Program-made: the position numbers and the translations under genes
From: Megalonaias nervosa
Lineage: Eukaryota > Mollusca > Bivalvia > Unionida > Unionidae
Reading direction: 5' to 3'
Assembly (NCBI GenBank): GCA_016617855.1
Contig: JAECUM010001886.1
Location: forward strand, 62,001-126,000
Length of the DNA: 64,000 nt
Shown here: positions 48,401 through 56,668 of the stretch, piece after piece
Position numbering within the stretch: position 1 is the first letter of the stretch
How the letters are laid out: each line of letters starts with the position of its first letter
The notes under the pieces: model-generated
Database searches by the model: none
Seen by the model: the letters and a program-made list of their open reading frames with translations, nothing else
Told to the model about the DNA's origin: nothing

Positions 48401-51400
48401 TACTCGCCGTTTGACATAGTGTACAAAGTTGTACGACTGCTGCCATGCAAGATTGGGATAGTTTGTCTGAAGGAGGTACAGAGGGCTAGCAAAGTGTACC
48501 AGGCAGTTTCCCATACTGCCAAGCTGTACCCCAATGGATACCTAATCATGGTTATAATAGGAACTGTTAAAGGTAAATATACAGCCAAACTTCATTTTCT
48601 AGATGATATTGTGCAACAAATGAAAGCACGTTGAAGACGAAATGGACAGTCAGCCTCTTAAAAGTTCAGTCAGTCAGCTCAGGAGTATACACTGACATGA
48701 GAGATCTAGCATGGAGCCATTGGCCTCCACTGGGTTTGGAATTGCAGTTTCTGAAATTGAACTAGAGATCATTATGTCAAAGCTTTACAAACATTGTAGT
48801 TGAACATAATGTTGCCTTCACTACTTTCAGGTCACACTTCTAAACTATTAAAATGCATATTTTCCAAATCAGCAGTAGCAGTACATATTTGGTTACACCT
48901 TAATAAAAATTGGTTTAATGAACAGATAATTATTGATTGTTTTACTGAGATCTTATTAAGGTTGGTAGGAATGTAATTGCTAATCTGTAATAGGTGAACA
49001 GACATTCCAGGCAAATAACTTTTTGCACCAGAGAAACTGTCATATTCCAGGACAAAAGTGGTTTCAACCAGGAAAACAGACATATTTAAGGCCAGCTAGG
49101 GCGTTGCTAGCATGCTTGTGTTAATTTTGAGGAGGCCTGGAAAGACAGCTTTCTGCAGAACACTTGCTGAAAGTTTTGACTTTTGCCACATTCATTTTCC
49201 TATGGTGATTGTTCAGATGCATTCCACAGTGTTGCTTTATTCAGTCTCATCCTATGTCGGAGTCATTCTATAGGGTTGGGTATGAACAGAATGTGTGTAT
49301 TGCAGTAGAGGACAGTATTTTGTGATGCATTTTGAAATGTATCTTTGCAAGTACAAAATTGTATATTCATTAGTAAACAAAAAGACAGAGTGTTAAATAA
49401 CTTAAAAGTTTTTAAAAAATCTGTTCTAGTTAACAAAGATTGTGAAACATTTTTACATGCAGTATTGACTATGAGTTTGTATAAGTGTGGATTTACTAGC
49501 AGAGGGAAAGAGTCAACCACAGGGAATTCATCTGCTACAAGATACATTGCACTGCAGAACTTCAGTGTTCAAGGTCCAAAAAGGATTCAAATTATGATAA
49601 AAATAAACATATTCAGAAAATAAATTACACCAGGGGTTCAGCATGATGAAGAGGTTAATTCAGTTTTGTTCAGCATGTATGGCATACCCTGAGTATGATG
49701 AAAAGAGGTCGATTCATTTTTGTTCAGCATGTGTGGCATGTCCTGAATCAGCAAGTCATTCAGATGCCTTGTTCAAAGGCATGTCCAATTTTAAAACCAA
49801 GTCACTGATAGCACATGAAACAAGCAAAGAGCATATTATTTGAAATAAAGGTTATGGCTAGAAATCAAATACCCCTTCCCCCCACCCCCATCAGCAAATC
49901 AGCAAGACTGATTGCTTAAGCCCTTACAAAATTGTGTGCAGATCAGAAGAAAGCACATCAAATGGGGTGATTAAAGCAGGAAAACCTTTTTGATTTAAGT
50001 TCGTTTGTAACATTCAGAAAAAATATGGTCTTTATTTGGGCCAAAATTACATTTCAATCAGAGCTGTATATCTTTTCTCAACTCCATAGTTTATTCCCTG
50101 AAGGCATCAACAGACCTGCCAACCCTCACGATTTTGGCGTGAATTTCACAACTCGAGATATCGATACACGGATTCACGCCACATGCAAAAAAATCCTGAA
50201 TTCTCAGTTATGAATAAAATAAATTTTACCCTGTTAAGTGCTAGTCAATATAGCAGCAGTGGTCACTGATACCCATAACTGTCCTGTATTACTGGTCGCA
50301 ATGTTGGTAGAACTATATTGAATTGTTGTTTGCCCTGTAGTAAGCATTGTAAAGTATACAATATTTAGAACAGAAGTTTTACAAATGCTCGTGAAGAACA
50401 CCAAGGCCCAACTAATTTTATTTTTAAATGACACATGTACAAACTTGTAGCTACTGAAATTTTTTTAAACACACACCAAGTGAAGACAGCTTTTTTGATT
50501 GGGAATTTTTTAGATATTGAAAGATTGCTGTTAGTATGTATCGTAATTTGCTAAGTTCATATTTTTCTGTGCATGCACCGACACCACTGATTGTTAATCG
50601 TTCAACATTTCACCATATGGATTAATACTATTTTGTAATTAAGCTACACAACAGTTAAAATGTTTTCACCTCCACGGAAAAAAGATAGGTATTCTACAGA
50701 AAGTGAAATATAGATTGGAGTACACCAAAATATGGCTTTGCATCCAGCCATCAGATATTGATGTACATTATGATTTTCGTACAATAGTATGCCACGAATT
50801 TTAGAATTGGGAATGTGCACAGAGGCTCATATATACATGTATGACAGATAAATTGTAAGCAACGATATGAGCCCCTGTGGGACATATGACAAAACGATAT
50901 GAAAAAGCACACAGCTCGCAAACAGCACATACATATTGGAAAAATGAAGAGCACCCAGCAGATTTCAGCTCTGCAGTGCTTTAAGCCACCTACTCAAGTC
51001 CTGCAAGCTACCAATGCTGAAGCATTGTTTGTGAGTTGTGAGTTTTCTTGTTGAACATAACCTGCCTTTCTCAGTTGGAGAACAGTGACAGTGAAAGAGT
51101 ATTTCCTGTTGTAAAGGAAAAATAAGACAAACTTAAGTGCCTCCTTAAGTGCTAAAAATTTGCAACAATTTTAGTCACCAAGATTAAACAGCAGGCAAGA
51201 AGCCTGAACTGTTTTTTTAAATCAAATTTACCATAGACCAGTTGAGGAGGTTCAAGTCTGCCACAGCATCATATCATGACAAATAGCATGAGGTTTGTGT
51301 ATATCAGTAAATTTGGCAGTAAATAAATTTGTACTTGTAATAAGTGTAAATAATATGTTTGTTTTTATTTGGGTATTTTCATATAATGCAGTACTGACCA

Positions 51401-54400
51401 TCAGAGTGGATGGAGCTAGAGTTATGGTATAATTTTTCAAAAATCATTAATTTTCATCCCTATTTTCACTAATTGTGAGTCTGGAGGGTTGGCAGCTCTG
51501 CATCAATACAAAGTAGTAGCCTGAATTTTCATTTTGCATTAATTTTGTTATTTTTTTCCTGTTTTCTGTTAATGTTAATTCACAGACTGTAGTAAATAAT
51601 AGCCAGTCAGAGTTAGATGTTGGACCAGTCCATGGCTTATGCAGGCCTGGGTAGTGTAGGGTCCTACTGGTACTGGGCCAGCAAGTCAAATGCAAAATTT
51701 ATTGACTGTTAGTTTAAGTATGGATTTACCAGCAGAGGGAACGAGTCAACCACAGAGAATTTGTAAGCTACAAGACACATTGCATTGCAGCACCTCAAAT
51801 GTTCCAGGGTCGAAAATGATGCAAACTATGATAAAAATAAACATAGTAGGACTTTCCAGGATCACTGGGGAAAAACTTGACGGAGAAAACATGCAGGTCA
51901 ACCATTTCCTCACAGGAGACGTGTTATAAATATCTGTTTGGTTTTAGAAGAGAAATTGAAAGGGACAAAAATTCAAGTGAAACAAATTAAATCTAATGCA
52001 GGAATGGCACTGGCGTTAATAAAGTTGCCTCCAAAAATATCACCAACCTCAAATATTGTGTCACCAATTTTCCAGAAAAGTCACCATTTTCATAATACAG
52101 TACTACCTGTTTATCTCGATATCCCTGTTACCAAGGTAATATTGTCCACTTAAGTGGATGTAGAGATATTGATAAGTGGGGGAGGGCTAAAAAAATCAGA
52201 TTTTGCATACAAGTTAAGTTTGTAAGAGGTGACCTGACATCAGTGAGTTGGATTTACACTGACAGAAAATCAAGTCAAAATTTTGATTAATTGAAGACAA
52301 AATTAATCAGAAGTACACGTGTGTAGTGGCAACTTATAATTGTGTAGAAGAATCATAATGCATAAAGTACTGTACATGTGTGTGAAAAATCCATAAGTTC
52401 AAGTATGGATCTTGTTAGAAAATTTATGTATAATTCACATCACGTTAGAAAGATCAAATAAATGAATGTAAAAAAAAAATGTTAGTCCTCATTTGATCAA
52501 TCTCAATATCAGACACGAGTCACTAAACAATTCATTTGCCAGCAGCACATGGCTTTATAGTTTTTTACATGCCACATGTACATGGCTTAGATTTTGGTCC
52601 ACTGGAGACAGCTAACATGTTGCCGAGGCTAACAAGGGAATGAGGGTGTTAATAGGGAAATGAAAACATTGAACAAAATAAAAAGTTTAACAAACATCTT
52701 TGCAACCAAATAGATATGGTTTCAAAGGATTTGAACATTAAGTTGTTTTTTATGCTGCCTGTGCTAGCGATCATAAGCCTAAACATTTTCCTGCAAAGTA
52801 GAAACTTTCACAGCACAATAAAAGTGTTCGAATCACTTTGGAAAATGCAACAATCAGCTTCCATTGCTTTTATTTAAGTTTGGTGCTGACTTCTTTGATG
52901 AAAGGTGCTTTTCTTATTGAATATTGTAGTCAGCTTGCTTTGATAAATGGTTATTAAAGTTACTGCTCAATGCAAACTTTCGATGACCAAACAATGCAGG
53001 TTTGTAATTAAGAAGTAACATCAAATACTTGTAGTAGAGCATTGATTGAGACCATTTTTTTGTGGGTTTTTTTTTTCATTTGCTTAGTATTTATACAGAA
53101 AAATGAGCACTTCAAAGGTAATCAGCTTTCTTTGAAGTTTCAGCAAAACTATTTTTGGGGTACATTATTTAGATCTAATTCTGTTCATTTAGTACATTTC
53201 ATTGATATGAACTTGTAGCACAAAGTTTGAAAAAACACATAATGGCAATTATAAATTTAACATCAGCTGTTGTAATTTAACATATGCCACTTTGGCATGA
53301 GACCATTTTCATGTTGGCTTGCAGCCTACTGGTTCTTTATCTGCATTAAACCCAAGTTTTCTTATTTTCTATAGGTGCTGGGAGTGGGTTCATGAAGAAT
53401 TTTGAGCGGCTTATTCGTGGAGTGTGGATTCCTGGCTCAAATGAGATTCTCCAGCCGTCATTGTATGTAAATGGCACTAGAATACTAGTTAACTATTAAT
53501 TCATTAGCTAGTGTAAAGATTAACCATTAATTCATTAGCTAGTGTAAAGATTAACCATTTTGTAGGAAATTTTGTTTAGCAAATTTTGACTTATTAAAAT
53601 TTCATGTGATCACTGGCCACCATACTGTAATGCTTGTGTGGAAATCAATTTCCAGAATGTTATCCTCATAACTGTTTTACCAGAAATTTATTTTTATGTC
53701 TTCCTCCAAGCAACCATTTGCCTCACCAGCGATAGACATAATAAAGAAAGAGATGGAGCAGTAACAAAATGATTTTTTATTGCCTCTAAAGGCCTCTAAA
53801 TTGGAGGTCTGGGACAAGTACAGGTTCCAATCCAATGCCCAAGTTACTCCCATCATTCAAAATATTGTCATTTTCCTTGGACTCTGTGTGGTTGATAACT
53901 TAGTTGAAATCTTCAAGCATCAAGAATTAGTTATCAACTGCACAGAGTTGATGTGATGCTTGAAGATTTTCACTATTTTTTGTTTCTTTTAGGATATTCT
54001 TTTCTTTGTTCAATTTTATCTTCTCTCCCCAGTCCTTGTATTTTACATTTATCTGTCTCCTGTTTAGAAACACTCTCAAGGACTAGGAAATAATCTGACC
54101 TTCTGCTGCTTCCTCATTCAGCTATAGTGAAGGGTATAATACTGAATTTAACCCAACAACAAAATGGTTGTTCAAACCCCACTTCCACCCAGCAGCCCCT
54201 TGTTTTTGCTTATAGCTAAATGATTAGGTGCATTTGCCTGCTTGGCCACTTCTTTGACTTGAAGAGCATCCCATGAGGGTTTATCGATGGGTATCTGGAC
54301 CCACATCAACATAAAGTCACTTGCAGCTATGAAGCTTAAATTTCACTTCTTATGACATCTGGTTGGTCCTAAATAAAAATGGTGCTGATCAAATATCCAG

Positions 54401-56668
54401 TATGCCATCTTGAAAATGTTGTTATCACTATCAGAGATTTTTTTTAATTCTTGTTAGTTAAAAGGTAGAAATGGTCTTATCTTTAATTTCTTTTCAGCCA
54501 TTAGAAGCATCAGTCCCATCAAGGAGCTCATTTTATGCATTGGGCTTCAAAAATTAAGAAGAATAAAAGAGGTGCCAGGAGAGCCAGTTTATATAGTTTA
54601 TATTTTGCCTGGGTCACTCAAAATTTAGGGTGTTGCCCCTAACTGAGGAGGAACCCCCAACTTCAGCTTCCAGTTTTCTTTTTTGTTTATATCACTCCAG
54701 TTTCATGCCTGTTCAGCCTCGCTTCTTCTCCCAGATCCTCTAAAAGGGGGATGCCAGTAAAATTGACTCACTGAAAATCATTATTGATTCCTGTCATCTA
54801 GTATTTCAACAAATGTTTGATACACAGACTTTTTTTAGATACGTCTTGCTATGAAAAGTGTTACTCAGTTGACAAGCCCTGACTTATCTTGGGGTTAATC
54901 CTAAAGTAGGAGATACCAATTCTAACTCCTCAGAATTTCATTTATTTGGGGATGAATTTCCTCATGGGATAGATTGTGTTAACCCAACAGGATCACACAG
55001 ATACTATCCCTCAGAACAATATCATTCAAGAAGACTTTATTCTCTGTTCACCTCAGCCTCTTCTGTGGATACAGAATGTGACAGCAGGTCTAGTTCCCTG
55101 AGGAATACTGAATGAGACCTCCAGATTTTGTTACTAGCAAACTGGATATCTTGTAGTGACTCCTTTCAGCTAGGATTCTTTTGGGATCTAAATTTCATCT
55201 GCACAAAATTGGTGGTTAAATCAAGACAGGCTTATGACTGAAGTTCCAATTCACAACAGAAATTAACTTGTTCCAACGAAGAACTGAGCTGAGGCACTCA
55301 CTTAGAGACTGAAGGGGTAGTCCTTCAGAGTTTATATTCTTGGAAGGAATCTGCTCTTCATATCAACAATGTTCATACCCATTTACTAGCTCTACAAGAG
55401 TGTCAGCCTCACAAGACACTGCTGGGTTATGGTTGCCATGGAAACCATACAGTCATGGAATACCTCAGTTGTTGAGGAGTTCCCCTTCTGTTTGCCTGGA
55501 AGTGTGGAACCACCTCAGATCAACAGCTTCAGAAGGGGATCACTTTCATGGTATGCCAGGCAAGAGCAATATCCTGGTGCATAGCCTCTCTGGACAAGGA
55601 TGGTCAGTCCTCACAGAATTTTCTCTGCACTTCTGAGAAGCAGAGTGTTTATCTGTGGAGGTCAATAATAAGGCTTTTGCAACAAGGTATTGTCCAGACT
55701 CAAACTCTATTGACATCCAAGGTTTATGATGCCAAATGGAGTGTATTCTGTAACTGGTGCTCATCATTGACAGCAATGGATTTGCTTCACTTTCATTTCA
55801 AAGAAAAAAGACTGCTTAGTCTCAACCATTCAGGGCTTTGAGTAATTCCCTCCAATAACTTTCAGTTCTCAGTGGGCTGCACCACAAGTCAGACTCTCTT
55901 CTTTAAGAATTTGTCAAATACTTTCAGATTTATAGACTGGTCTCTCATTCATTAATGCCTAGAAGGAACCTTTTGTGTGTTATTTGGTCATTATCTAAAC
56001 TAAATTATGAACCCTCAAGTGGGCTTTCTTTGGGAACCTCACTTCTCTCTCGCTGTAGTCAGTGATGAGTATGAGTGAAATTCATGCTTTATCTCTGGGA
56101 AATGGCTGCTTACAATTCAGTGAGAAAATTTAAACATGGATTTCTTATAATGTATGTTACTAATGGAACTTCATCCTCTTTGTACACTTCAGTTCAAAAA
56201 TTCAAATAAGAACTGTTCCAAGAGAAGGTGTTCCACACATGGAGAAAACATTTAGGAAAGTTGATAAATTCATAGAAGATTGTCCATTTGTTAAAAACAT
56301 GAATACAATGCCTGAAAGGTTCAGATGTGTTCTTTTACTTTATTTTTTTAATTTTTTTTTTCAGTGTAACAAAAGCCTGCTTTGTGGCATCAGTAGTGTT
56401 TATGTTGGAAAAACTGAACTTCATCACAGTTCCTCATCCATTAATCTACTTTGGTGTTGTGATTTTCTTCGTTTACTTCAAGTTATCAGCAATTCTTCTG
56501 GGTATTCATGATCCCTTTGCTCCATTGGAGAATCTGTTTTGTGCCATCTTTATGGGCGGGATGTGGGATGCAATGAGGAGAGCTGTGGTTCGAGAGAAGA
56601 AAGAGGATGAAAAGGAGACCAGGAACGACATCCCAGGAAAGAGTAAAGAAGACAAAAAGAAGGACTAG
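18353..56668 (+). CDS. TMEM38: TMEM38/TRIC trimeric intracellular cation channel, five coding exons
   Basis: The only host gene found. The exons, joined, give a protein of about 287 residues, close to vertebrate TMEM38A/B (about 290-300). Exons: 18353-18482, 43097-43252, 48388-48572, 53375-53462 and 56365-56668, all with GT donors and AG acceptors and matching phases except for a one-base deficit in exon 2. Known: TRIC channels are homotrimers in the ER/SR membrane that carry K+ counter-ion flux during Ca2+ release. Seen: FDIAHY near the N-terminus, CLKEVQRASK with the basic residues that bind PIP2 in the family, GTVKGAGSG around the exon 3/4 junction, and a Lys/Glu-rich C-terminal tail (KSKEDKKKD) typical of these proteins. 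Several membrane helices are evident. The exon 2 frameshift may be a base-call error or a true lesion. Intron 1 is 24.6 kb. Confidence 0.93.
19720..19907. mobile_element. 188-bp hAT-type MITE
   Basis: Termini CAGTG...CACTG, flanked by perfect 8-bp target duplications GGCATACA (19712-19719 and 19908-19915). Eight-base duplications and CAGTG ends fit the hAT superfamily. GC-rich inside (GGGGCCTCC), no coding capacity. It interrupts the foldback element. Confidence 0.85.
21562..22663. mobile_element. TIR element with 6-bp target duplication, copy 1 (inside the foldback arm)
   Basis: Ends CATAGCTGCCAAC and GTTGGCAGCTATG, flanked by ATTTAT on both sides (21556-21561 and 22664-22669). It splits one arm of the foldback element; the arm rejoins perfectly when it is removed. 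Inside is an imperfect hairpin (22441-22498) and a possible 85-codon frame with no family features. Related termini occur at 50111 and 61053. Confidence 0.8.
22441..22498. repeat. Hairpin with 24-base arms
   Basis: Arms CTTGCACCTTCTG...GGCACCC (22441-22464) and their complement (22475-22498) match at about 20 of 24 positions with a 10-base loop. Lies within the 6-bp-duplication element. Confidence 0.8.
23600..24408. mobile_element. 809-bp piggyBac-type non-autonomous element
   Basis: Perfect 13-bp inverted termini CCCTTTACCTCAT, flanked on both sides by TTAA (23596-23599 and 24409-24412). TTAA duplication and CCC starts are characteristic of piggyBac. No transposase frame is visible. Confidence 0.85.
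24413..26587. other. Intron 1 segment without recognised gene
   Basis: AT-rich. A short self-inverted block at 25003-25082 (TCCCTCGGTAAC...GTTATCGAGGGA) resembles the sequence at 22830-22880 (TCCCTCAGTAACTC), so both may be ends of a Tigger/pogo-like element; I could not delimit it. Confidence 0.4.
26588..26905. repeat. Inverted repeat pair, about 54-bp arms
   Basis: CCAATCTGGTTAAAATCAGA with the following CTCCACAGTCC and GATGGACACCA (26588-26644) recurs inverted at about 26850-26902. Probably a short non-autonomous DNA element; target duplication not clear. Confidence 0.6.
26918..27990 (+). mobile_element. Degenerate LINE 3' end (RT and C-terminal part)
   Basis: Frames read FVDSWKGFDVVDRSTF (RT motif A), then HTGVRQGCLLSPLILLVMDW (motif B region), a damaged LDF-DDIGL (motif C, with two bases lost near 27200), and the C-terminal CKWRWIRHALQRVQPSIAHL, AQDWNPRGKHRRG segment typical of non-LTR RTs. 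It ends in a (GAT)n tail at 27976-27991. 5'-truncated, many stops. Confidence 0.75.
27992..29100. other. Intron 1 segment without recognised feature
   Basis: AT-rich non-coding DNA between two LINE fragments. I see no coding region or clear repeat structure. Confidence 0.45.
29102..29690 (-). pseudogene. CR1/Jockey-like RT fragment
   Basis: Minus strand: KELDLVDNNITIDKLFYY (motif A region), ISWIQSFLSDKTEEVHST and SILGPILFLLHINKAAIV (motif B, usually GVPQGSILGPLLF). A run of C at 29444-29470 breaks the frame between them. A short relic of a non-LTR retrotransposon. Confidence 0.6.
29691..32530. other. Intron 1 segment, mostly unassigned
   Basis: AT-rich. Holds a 40-bp tandem repeat at 30971-31068 (listed separately). 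The part at 31780-32250 is slightly less AT-rich. No coding region with family features. Confidence 0.4.
30971..31068. repeat. 40-bp tandem repeat, about 2.4 copies
   Basis: CTTTTGACTTCCTTGTGC(T/C)G then GTAAGTCTGGGTCT repeats at 30971 and 31011, with a partial third unit from 31051. Confidence 0.9.
32531..32583. repeat. Perfect 18-bp hairpin repeat
   Basis: GCACAGACCCAGATCTGC (32531-32548) and its exact complement (32566-32583), loop of 17 bases containing GCACATTATGC. Related arms (GATCTGC, CATTATG, CTGGGTCTGTGCAGTTTGTT) recur at 32460-32520 and 34615-34780, so this is a dispersed palindromic repeat family. Confidence 0.85.
33530..33800 (-). mobile_element. tRNA-derived SINE, minus strand
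   Basis: Read on the minus strand it has an A-box-like segment near 33775, a B-box-like GGGTTTGAGTC near 33735, and a body with CCAGGGTTTTCCCTGGGTTC and GCTGCCAATGACCTT. The same head and body order occurs in the plus-strand copy at 36541. Confidence 0.6.
33801..36540. other. Intron 1 segment without recognised gene
   Basis: AT-rich with relatives of the palindromic repeat at 34615-34780 (TGCACAGACCC-type arms) and a short (GT)n run at 36176-36200. No coding features. Confidence 0.4.
36541..36800 (+). mobile_element. tRNA-derived SINE, plus strand
   Basis: A-box-like GTGGTCTAAAGTGC (36565-36578), B-box-like GGGTTTGAGTC (about 36619-36629), a body with GGGTTCTTCCTGTACCAG, and a tail AAAATGGCATAAAACCC followed by (AAC)n. 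Same family as the minus-strand copy at 33530. Confidence 0.65.
36935..38265. repeat. 64-bp minisatellite, split by a CR1-like insertion
   Basis: Units contain CTGTATATCTGTCTGAAAGG, CAGAGTGTGTAATGTTATG and TAATACTTTGTCTA. Starts at 37894, 37958, 38022 and 38088 show a 64-66 bp period. Similar, more diverged units occupy 36935-37136. The array is interrupted at 37137-37862. Confidence 0.9.
37137..37862 (-). mobile_element. CR1/L2-like LINE 3' end inserted in the minisatellite
   Basis: Minus strand: LPSPPPVHLNGNAL, SYMYLGHILKSS, MMRHYRYLCTRTNMLLRKF, LFKSYCCTMYCAPLW, LVIGYNNSLRFLLGLPRWNS, ending at a stop near 37319. This is the C-terminal part of a CR1-group RT. The 3' end is a (TTATC)n tail near 37140-37160. 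The frame is intact for 153 codons, so the insertion is young compared with its neighbours. Confidence 0.8.
38266..41739. other. Intron 1 segment without recognised gene
   Basis: AT-rich, about 3.5 kb. A short block at 40005-40060 (AGGCTGATCCAATGGTATGA) resembles one near 63910, so a dispersed repeat is present. No coding features. Confidence 0.4.
41740..41960 (+). mobile_element. Probable SINE
   Basis: Contains TTTGTCACCTCAGATGCAGG and GTGGGTTGGAACC, a B-box-like promoter segment, then a body ending GGTGGGACATGATGCTACTA. The order resembles a tRNA-derived SINE, but the A box is weak. Confidence 0.4.
42310..42450 (-). repeat. tRNA-like dispersed repeat, minus strand
   Basis: GTGCCTTACCCAAGAACACA followed by GGATTACAGATCAGATACTC and GAGCTGAGCAGC. 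Read in reverse it has the head order of animal tRNA-related SINEs with the internal promoter at the right end. Confidence 0.45.
42855..43030 (+). mobile_element. tRNA-derived SINE next to TMEM38 exon 2
   Basis: A-box-like TGGTTAAAGCATTGGG (42879-42894), B-box-like GGGTCTGATTCCC (about 42912-42924), and a body ending in GCCATTAAAATAACAAACCC. It stops about 60 bp before exon 2 (43097). Confidence 0.6.
43097..43252 (+). CDS. TMEM38: TMEM38 exon 2, one base short
   Basis: Acceptor TTCTTTTTAG| at 43096. The frame set by exon 1 reads PPFYRKHPLACWIAS; from about 43147 the family match moves to the next frame (MLLCFGGSILANLLLGDP) and continues to TATAVW at the donor TG|GTAAGC (43253). Exon length 156; phases of exons 1 and 3 require 157. 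The single-base loss lies between about 43143 and 43160, which includes a TTTT run. Confidence 0.9.
43253..45238. other. Intron 2, first part
   Basis: AT-rich non-coding sequence. I see no repeat structure or coding region that can be supported. Confidence 0.45.
45239..45350 (+). pseudogene. THAP-domain-like fragment
   Basis: The frame reads HYVAYGCNQKNDDDGTKGF and FPKDPVYHKK, then shifts by one base to the Trp-containing KRWIETGDH. The YGC, FPKD and KKxW landmarks and their spacing resemble the start of a THAP DNA-binding domain (P-element transposases and related genes). The first zinc Cys is absent and the domain is truncated, so this is a relic. Confidence 0.45.
46422..46580. repeat. About 75-80 bp tandem duplication with T-rich core
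   Basis: TTTGGATTCTCTTAAGTTGG, a long T tract and AAAGTCAGCCGACATA (46422-46480) recurs as TTTGGATTCTTTTAAGTGTG with AAAGTCAGCCAACATA (46503-46575). Confidence 0.75.
47480..48180. repeat. About 105-125 bp degenerate minisatellite in intron 2
   Basis: AAAGCATTC(A/T)GGCATGAA recurs near 47607, 47730, 47833 and 47977, each followed by GATGCTGAT or GATGCCGAT and CCAGCATT(A/G)CTAAA. At least five diverged units. Confidence 0.75.
48241..48400. repeat. Eight-unit 20-bp array that includes the exon 3 splice acceptor
   Basis: Eight exact 20-base units start at 48241, 48261, 48281, 48301, 48321, 48341, 48361 and 48381, consensus CATACAGGTATTTGATTTTC. The last unit carries the true TTTACAG| acceptor (48387) and the first 13 bases of exon 3. 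Six units keep CAGGTA, one has GAGGTA and one (48301) has lost the AG. The array therefore repeats the splice junction itself. Confidence 0.93.
48388..48572 (+). CDS. TMEM38: TMEM38 exon 3
   Basis: Begins in the eighth unit of a 20-bp array: TTTACAG|GTATTTG. With the TG of exon 2 it gives W, then YLIFYSPFDIVYKVVRLLP, CLKEVQRASKVYQAV, and LIMVIIGTVKG at the donor AAAG|GTAAAT. Contains the KEV/R basic motif of the channel. Confidence 0.92.
49462..49615. repeat. Direct repeat, copy A (partner at 51697-51842)
   Basis: GGATTTACTAGCAGAGGGAA, AGAGTCAACCACAG and ATGATAAAAATAAACATA are shared, in order, with the copy at 51697-51842. Roughly 150 bp at about 80% identity. Confidence 0.8.
49643..49843 (+). 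pseudogene. TTF/BED-type zinc-finger fragment of a hAT-like gene
   Basis: Reads FCSACVACPES, then LFKGMSNFKTKSLIAHETSK and EHII. The CxxC, SNFKTxSLxxH and SKEH spacing is that of the TTF-type zinc finger found in ZMYM/ZNF862-like hAT-derived proteins. The 5' half (FCSACMAYPEYDEKRS) looks like a duplication of the same cysteine block. Confidence 0.5.
50111..51500. mobile_element. TIR element with 6-bp target duplication, copy 2
   Basis: Ends CAGACCTGCCAACCCT (50111-50126) and AGGGTTGGCAGCTCTG (51485-51500), one mismatch in 16. Flanked by CATCAA on both sides (50105-50110 and 51501-51506). Inside, on the plus strand, a fragment STQQISALQCFKPPTQVLQA followed by TNAEALFVS and EHNLPFS resembles the AE...F...HNxPF segment of hAT-like transposases. 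The element may therefore descend from a hAT-related transposon, although six rather than eight bases are duplicated. Confidence 0.8.
51697..51842. repeat. Direct repeat, copy B (partner at 49462-49615)
   Basis: GGATTTACCAGCAGAGGGAA, CGAGTCAACCACAG and CTATGATAAAAATAAACATA match copy A in order. The two copies bracket the zinc-finger fragment and the TIR element at 50111-51500. Confidence 0.8.
51843..53374. other. Intron 3, last part
   Basis: AT-rich. A short imperfect inverted repeat near 52110-52185 (TATCTCGATATCCC / GAGATATTGATA) may be a small element. No coding features. Confidence 0.4.
53375..53462 (+). CDS. TMEM38: TMEM38 exon 4
   Basis: Acceptor TTTTCTATAG|GTGCTG; reads AGSGFMKNFERLIRGVW and NEILQPS, then donor TT|GTATGT. 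Phase 2 joins exon 5 with a Phe codon. Confidence 0.92.
53489..53560. repeat. Tandem duplication just after the exon 4 donor
   Basis: ATTAATTCATTAGCTAGTGT then AAAGATTAACC is repeated twice in direct tandem, about 33-35 bp per unit. Confidence 0.9.
53882..53968. repeat. Two interleaved inverted repeats
   Basis: Arm A 53882-53900 pairs with 53929-53947 (17 of 19), and arm B AATCTTCAAGCATCA (53908-53922) pairs perfectly with 53954-53968. The order A-B-A'-B' is a pseudoknot topology, not nested hairpins. Confidence 0.8.
54280..54450. repeat. Single unit of the about 125-bp satellite in intron 4
   Basis: CTTCTTATGACATCTGGTTGGTCC, given here only by its ends CTTCTTATGAC and GGTTGGTCC, followed by ATGGTGCTGATCAAATATCC and CATCTTGAAAATGTTGTTATC. 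The same order recurs in the array at 57420-58330. Confidence 0.7.
54700..56050 (+). mobile_element. DIRS-like (tyrosine-recombinase) retrotransposon relic in intron 4
   Basis: Plus strand. Upstream frames hold an RT/RNase H-like stretch: SALHINNV, HTVMEYLS, LCLEVWNHL, KGITFMV and GKSNILVHSLSGQ, in the order of DIRS RNase H. Then SKVYDAKWSVFCNWC, HFHFKEKRLL, and, with frameshifts, SLMPRRN and LNYEPSSG, matching the start of the tyrosine recombinase. Many stops and frameshifts. Extent on the left is approximate. The family call rests on motif order, not on a search. Confidence 0.6.
56365..56668 (+). CDS. TMEM38: TMEM38 exon 5 (last coding exon)
   Basis: Acceptor after a long T tract, TTTTTTTCAG|TGTAAC. 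Encodes VTKACFVASVVFML, a helix FGVVIFFVYFKLSAILLG, DPFAPLENLFCAIFMGGMWD, then a charged tail ending in KKD and TAG at 56666-56668. Confidence 0.93.

Noticed and set aside
48165..48514. Minus-strand frames with repeated YLYGK/ITYLYG motifs
   Set aside because: They are translations of the 20-bp splice-site array, not a repeat protein.
55546..55776. Minus-strand ORF in the DIRS-like region
   Set aside because: Shadow of the plus-strand retroelement remnant.
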